NCBI GenBank assembly: GCA_964617995.1
Contig: CAZTXD010000129.1
Coordinates: 1-10,430 of the forward strand
Length of the DNA: 10,430 bases
From: CAZTXD01 sp964617995
GTDB lineage: Bacteria; Actinomycetota; Acidimicrobiia; Spongiisociales; ZC4RG35
Direction of reading: 5' to 3'
Program-made: the position numbers and the translations under genes
Notes under the pieces: model-generated
Database searches by the model: none
What the model was told of the DNA's origin: nothing
Seen by the model: only the letters and a program-made list of their open reading frames with translations
Shown here: positions 7,566 to 10,430 of the stretch, in pieces
Layout: every line of letters begins with the position of its first letter
Numbering within the stretch: the stretch's first letter is position 1

Positions 7566-8410
7566 GTGCCCGCGCATCCACCCGCGACGTCGAGCGGACG
7601 TTCGGGGACTTCGTGGCCGTCGACGGGGTTTCCTTCGAGGTCCACCCCGGCGAGATCGTGGGTCTGTTGGGAGCCAACGGCGCCGGCAAGACCACCCTCA
7701 TCAGGATGCTGCTCGGCCTGCTGGCTCCGACAGGAGGAGGAGTGGCCCTCTTCGGCACCCGTCCGGGCCGGGCGGTGCGGCGACGCATCGGCTACATGCC
7801 CCAGGGCATGGGGCTCTACCAGGATCTGACCGTGGCCGAGAACCTATCCTTCGCTGCTCGTGTGTACGGAGTCGACCCTCCCCCGCTCGGCGATCTGGAG
7901 GAATTCGCGGACGTCCTCGTGGCCGATATCCCGCTGGGTCTGCGCCGGAGGGCAGCCTTCCTCAACGCCGTCGGCCACCGACCCGACCTGCTGGTGCTCG
8001 ACGAGCCGACCTCGGGTGTCGGCCCCCTCGCCCGCGCCGAGCTGTGGGAGACGATCCACGCCGCCACCGAGGAGGGTGCCGCCGTGCTGGTGACCACCCA
8101 CCACATGGACGAGGCCGAGCAATGCGATCGGCTAGTGGTCATGGCGGGGGGAAAGACCGTGGCAGAAGGAACCGTGGACGGCATCGTCGGCGACCTCACC
8201 ACCCTCGAGGTCGGTATCGGCGACCCCTCCGCCGCTCTGACCACCCTGGAGGACGCCGGGATCGTGGCCGTTCCCGCCGGCCACCTGCTCCGGCTGCCGG
8301 GGGTGGATGCCGGCGAGGCCCGGTCGTTGCTGGGTGACGGGATCACCACCACCCCTCGTCCGGCCACACTGGAGGAGGCGTTCATCGTGTTGTCGGGCGT
8401 CGCCCGCTGA
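7562..8410 (+). CDS. ABC transporter ATP-binding protein, second subunit (like YbhF C-half)
   Basis: Cytoplasmic ATPase of 282 residues. It has Walker A GANGAGKT (37-44), Q-loop Gln81, Walker B LLVLDE (143-148) with Glu148, and switch His180 in TTHHMDEAEQCD. The signature motif is not LSGG but IPLGLRRR (123-130). The C-terminal half of YbhF/RbbA-type ATPases carries a similar LPLG-x-(K/R)QR variant, which supports the assignment. Odd points: the D-loop reads SGVGPLAR, with Gly154 (GGC) where Asp (GAC) is expected, and the helical segment between the Q-loop and signature is short. A C-terminal regulatory region of about 75 residues ends in PATLEEAFIVLSG, typical of ABC-2 exporter ATPases. The ATG overlaps the previous stop (ATGA) and has GGGAGAGG about 5 bases upstream. 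Probably an obligate partner of the previous gene's product. Confidence 0.92.
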   Translation: MSARASTRDVERTFGDFVAVDGVSFEVHPGEIVGLLGANGAGKTTLIRMLLGLLAPTGGGVALFGTRPGRAVRRRIGYMPQGMGLYQDLTVAENLSFAARVYGVDPPPLGDLEEFADVLVADIPLGLRRRAAFLNAVGHRPDLLVLDEPTSGVGPLARAELWETIHAATEEGAAVLVTTHHMDEAEQCDRLVVMAGGKTVAEGTVDGIVGDLTTLEVGIGDPSAALTTLEDAGIVAVPAGHLLRLPGVDAGEARSLLGDGITTTPRPATLEEAFIVLSGVAR

Positions 8411-8988
8411 TGGCCCGGACCGGTCGCCGACCCGGCGGCGAGGACACACGCGGCGCCATCCTGGCGGCGGCGCGCTCGACGTTCGCCAGCCACGGCTTCC
8501 ACGCCTCCACCATCCGGGGCATAGCCGCCGACGCCGGAGTCGACCCCGCCCTGGTCCACCACTATTTCGGCTCCAAGGAGGACCTCTTCGGCGCGGCGAT
8601 CCATCTTCCGCTCCGACCGAAGGAAGCCGCCGAGCAGATCCTCACCGGTGGCCTCGACGATGCTGGCGAGCGCCTGGTCCGGCTGTTCCTGGGCGTGTGG
8701 GAGAACCCGGCTTCCCGGGACTCGCTGCTGGCGATGCTGCGCGGGGCGTTCACCACCCAGCAGGGAGCCGACACTCTCCGGGAGTTCTTCGAGTCCGTCA
8801 TGCTGGACCGGGTCGCTCCCAGCCTCGACCTGCCCGACGCCCGTCTCAGGGTGTCGCTGGTCGTCTCGCAGATGGTGGGTGTGGCCATCCTGCGCTACGT
8901 GATCGGCTTCGAGGCCCTCCGCGCGGCCTCGGTGGAGGAGCTCGTGGAGCTGATCGCTCCCCGTATCCAGCATTACCTGACCGGCTGA
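8410..8988 (+). CDS. TetR-family transcriptional regulator
   Basis: A 192-residue DNA-binding regulator. The N-terminal domain has the TetR helix-turn-helix at about 33-54 (STIRGIAADAGVDPALVHHYF), followed by GSKEDLF, the family's hallmark. The C-terminal ligand-binding and dimer domain (about 75-190) has RLVRLFLGVWENP and a following LLAMLRGAF, as in the TetR_C_16-type group of actinobacterial regulators. The start codon shares one base with the preceding stop (TGATG) and has no clear Shine-Dalgarno (the nearest GGAGG run is over 30 bases away), so it is probably made by re-initiation after the ATPase. In E. coli the ybhGFSR transporter genes are likewise linked to a TetR-type regulator (CecR/YbiH). 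It likely represses its own operon through the dyad at 5690-5719 and is released by an exported compound. The ligand is unknown. Confidence 0.93.
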   Translation: MARTGRRPGGEDTRGAILAAARSTFASHGFHASTIRGIAADAGVDPALVHHYFGSKEDLFGAAIHLPLRPKEAAEQILTGGLDDAGERLVRLFLGVWENPASRDSLLAMLRGAFTTQQGADTLREFFESVMLDRVAPSLDLPDARLRVSLVVSQMVGVAILRYVIGFEALRAASVEELVELIAPRIQHYLTG

Positions 8989-8999
8989 CTCCTCCCGCC

Positions 9000-9821
9000 C
9001 TATCGGGTGATCCGGGCCTGGGGGCGGAGCAACAGCACGACGAAGAACACGACGACGGTGACGGCGGCGATGGTGGCGCTGGAAGCGGTCGAGGCATGCC
9101 AGGAAACCAACAGCCCCGTCACGACCGATCCACTTCCGAACAGGGCCGCCACCGCCATCATGGCAGGAACCCTCCGGGCGACGAGGGCGGCCGTGGCAGG
9201 AGGGGCCACCAGCAGGCCGAACACCAGCAGCGTGCCGACCGTGCGATAGGAGGCCACCACCGCCAGCATGACGAGCGTGAGCATGACGATGTGCGTCAGC
9301 CGGGGGCGGAGACCCAGCATCTCCGCCTTCTCATCGTTGAACGACAGCACCAGGAAGGCCCGGTACCAGACCACGGTGGCCACCAGCACGACGACGGCGG
9401 TGGCGGTGAGGAGGAAGATGTCGCCGGTGGTGGCGCCGAGGGCGTCTCCGAACAGGATGGCGGTGAGGTTGCCGGAGTAGCTGGTCGTGCGGGAGATGAT
9501 CACGACGCCCAGGGCGAGCATCCCCACGAAGAGCAACCCGATCCCGGCGTCCTCGTTGAGCCGTGAGTAGCGGTGGACGATGTTGATGCCCGCCACCATG
9601 ACCAGGGCGGACACGATCGCGCCCACCGTCGCGTCGAATCCCCACAAGACTCCCAGGGCGATCCCGGGCAGGACGCCGTGGGCGAGGGCGTCGCCGATGA
9701 AGGCCAGCCCCCGCAGGATCACCCACGTCCCCACCAGGGCGGTGGCGACGGCGGCCAGCAACCCGGCTACCAGGGCCCTTTGCATGAAGGCGTGGGAGAA
9801 GGGTTCGACGAGCCAGTCCAT
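9000..9821 (-). CDS. Metal ABC transporter permease (ZnuB/ABC-3 family)
   Basis: Integral membrane protein of 273 residues with about eight hydrophobic helices, the usual size for ZnuB/MntB/TroC permeases that import Zn2+, Mn2+ or Fe2+. Diagnostic stretches: LRGLAFIGDALAHGVLPG (36-53), the conserved loop that couples to the ATPase; SFNDEKAEMLGL (160-171), carrying the Asp-Glu-Ala-Gly pattern; and GTLLVFGLLVAPPATA (196-211). The start is the ATG at 9819-9821, 7 bases after the stop of the binding-protein gene, with GGGAG 12 bases upstream; the frame is open further upstream but overlaps that gene. It is co-transcribed with the binding-protein gene. The metal cannot be read from the permease; zinc is favoured from the His-rich partner. 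A matching ATPase gene is not in the window. Its end converges on the TetR gene with only 11 bases between. Confidence 0.93.
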   Translation of the reverse strand: MDWLVEPFSHAFMQRALVAGLLAAVATALVGTWVILRGLAFIGDALAHGVLPGIALGVLWGFDATVGAIVSALVMVAGINIVHRYSRLNEDAGIGLLFVGMLALGVVIISRTTSYSGNLTAILFGDALGATTGDIFLLTATAVVVLVATVVWYRAFLVLSFNDEKAEMLGLRPRLTHIVMLTLVMLAVVASYRTVGTLLVFGLLVAPPATAALVARRVPAMMAVAALFGSGSVVTGLLVSWHASTASSATIAAVTVVVFFVVLLLRPQARITR

Positions 9822-9828
9822 GCGCGGC

Positions 9829-10430
9829 TCAGTCTCCCAGGGCGGCGGCGATGATGGCGGCGTTGGCCCGGATGAGGTCCAGGTAGGTCGTGACCGAGTC
9901 GTCCGCCCCCAGCGATTCGGTGTAGAGCTGGTGGACCTCGACGGTTTCCCCCAGCTCGGCGGCGGCCGCCTCGGCGAGAGCGGACGGTGAGCTGGTGTCG
10001 GTGAAAACGGCCCGTATGCCTTCCCGCTCCAGCGTATGCACCAGATCGGCCAACTCGGAAGGGCTGGGCTCGGCCAGGGTGCTGCCTCCCGGAATGACCG
10101 TGGCAACGACTTCGAAGTCGTAGCGGGCGGCGAAGTATCCGAAGGCGTCGTGGTTGGTGACCAGCTTGCGGCGATCGGGGGGGATCGTATCGAGGGTCTG
10201 CTCGATCTCGGTGTGCAGCGTCTCGATCTCGGTCCGGTAGGCGTCGGCTCGTTCCTGCCAGGGACCATCGGCGGCGATCTCGTGGAGGGCGACTGCGATC
10301 AGGTCCACGGCGTCGGCCACGCGCAGAGGATCGAGCCAGAAGTGGGGGTCGTCGCCCTCATGGCCGTGATCGTCGTCGGCTTCGTGCTCGGCTTCGTGCT
10401 CGGCTTCGTGCTCGGCTTCGTGCTCGGCTT
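9829..10430 (-). CDS. ZnuA-like metal ABC transporter substrate-binding protein (5' part missing)
   Basis: The last 200 codons of a periplasmic/surface metal-binding protein; the N-terminus and signal peptide lie beyond the right edge. The frame is open to the edge, and the GTG at 10320 is an internal Val codon. Visible parts: a His/Glu-rich segment of AEHE repeats followed by ADDDHGHEGDD; DPHFWLDP (codons around 10330-10350), which carries a conserved metal-ligand His of the ZnuA/TroA family; a long helix linking the two lobes; VTNHDAFGYFA, with the second visible conserved His; and FTDTSSPSA, where Asp stands at the position of the usual acidic ligand. The His-rich loop is typical of zinc-binding members. 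The downstream permease begins 7 bases after the stop. Family assignment is strong; zinc versus manganese is inferred. Confidence 0.92.
   Translation of the reverse strand, partial: AEHEAEHEAEHEAEHEADDDHGHEGDDPHFWLDPLRVADAVDLIAVALHEIAADGPWQERADAYRTEIETLHTEIEQTLDTIPPDRRKLVTNHDAFGYFAARYDFEVVATVIPGGSTLAEPSPSELADLVHTLEREGIRAVFTDTSSPSALAEAAAAELGETVEVHQLYTESLGADDSVTTYLDLIRANAAIIAAALGD
10381..10430 (-). repeat. Perfect 12-base tandem repeat encoding AEHE units
   Basis: Four identical copies of TTCGTGCTCGGC (plus strand) occupy 10381-10428, and the first two bases of a possible fifth reach the window edge. On the coding strand each unit reads GCC GAG CAC GAA (Ala-Glu-His-Glu). The unit is a multiple of three, so copy-number change would alter the length of the His-rich loop without shifting the frame. 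Complete identity, even at silent positions, suggests recent expansion by slippage. Confidence 0.95.

Noticed and set aside
7333..8337. 334-codon plus-strand open frame overlapping both ATPase genes
   Set aside because: Very Arg/Gly/Pro-rich translation typical of an out-of-frame reading of high-GC genes; both ATPases are confirmed by their motifs in other frames.
7816..8973. 385-codon minus-strand open frame across the second ATPase and TetR genes
   Set aside because: It spans two clearly real overlapping plus-strand genes and shows no family motif; a shadow of GC-rich codon use.
8995..9009. Hairpin terminator between the TetR and metal permease genes
   Set aside because: Stem of only 4 bases, no T-tract; not distinguishable from chance.
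9830..10268. Long upstream extension of the metal permease frame
   Set aside because: It overlaps the binding-protein gene in another frame and is Pro/Ser/Arg-rich without homology features; the permease fold begins at MDWLVEPF.

Overview
The window is high-GC DNA with dense, overlapping genes, GC-rich third codon positions, TTGAC-type promoters with 17-18 base spacers and several GTG starts. This fits an actinobacterium, perhaps of the Acidimicrobiia type; the class is a guess. No RNA gene, insertion sequence or CRISPR array was seen.

Left part (3-5058, minus strand): a complete vitamin B12-dependent (class II) ribonucleotide reductase gene, nrdJ, interrupted by an in-frame 473-residue intein that carries a LAGLIDADG homing endonuclease with both acidic motifs intact. 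Its upstream region holds a TTGACG/TACATT promoter and two NrdR-box-like palindromes spaced 31 bases apart, so the gene appears to be under the universal dNTP-linked repressor NrdR.

Middle part: a small SAM-dependent methyltransferase gene (5059-5622, minus), with a perfect Shine-Dalgarno and a terminator-like hairpin after it, lies back to back with a four-gene plus-strand operon (5734-8988). The operon encodes an ABC-2 permease, two ABC ATPases and a TetR-family regulator. Every junction overlaps (GTGA, ATGA, TGATG). The two ATPases look like the two halves of the fused E. coli YbhF ATPase, coded separately. Their departures from consensus all map to one of the two composite ATP sites. The operon promoter is covered by a 30-base near-palindrome, the best candidate operator for the TetR protein encoded at the operon's end.

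Right part (9000-10430, minus strand, convergent with the operon, 11 bases apart): a ZnuB/ABC-3 type metal permease, preceded by the 3' part of a ZnuA-like metal-binding protein gene that runs off the right edge. The visible part begins with a His-rich segment made of perfect 12-base repeats. No metal-transport ATPase gene is in the window.

I did not find a wholly new system. The most notable points are the asymmetric split ATPase pair, the operator over its promoter, the NrdR double box and the intein.
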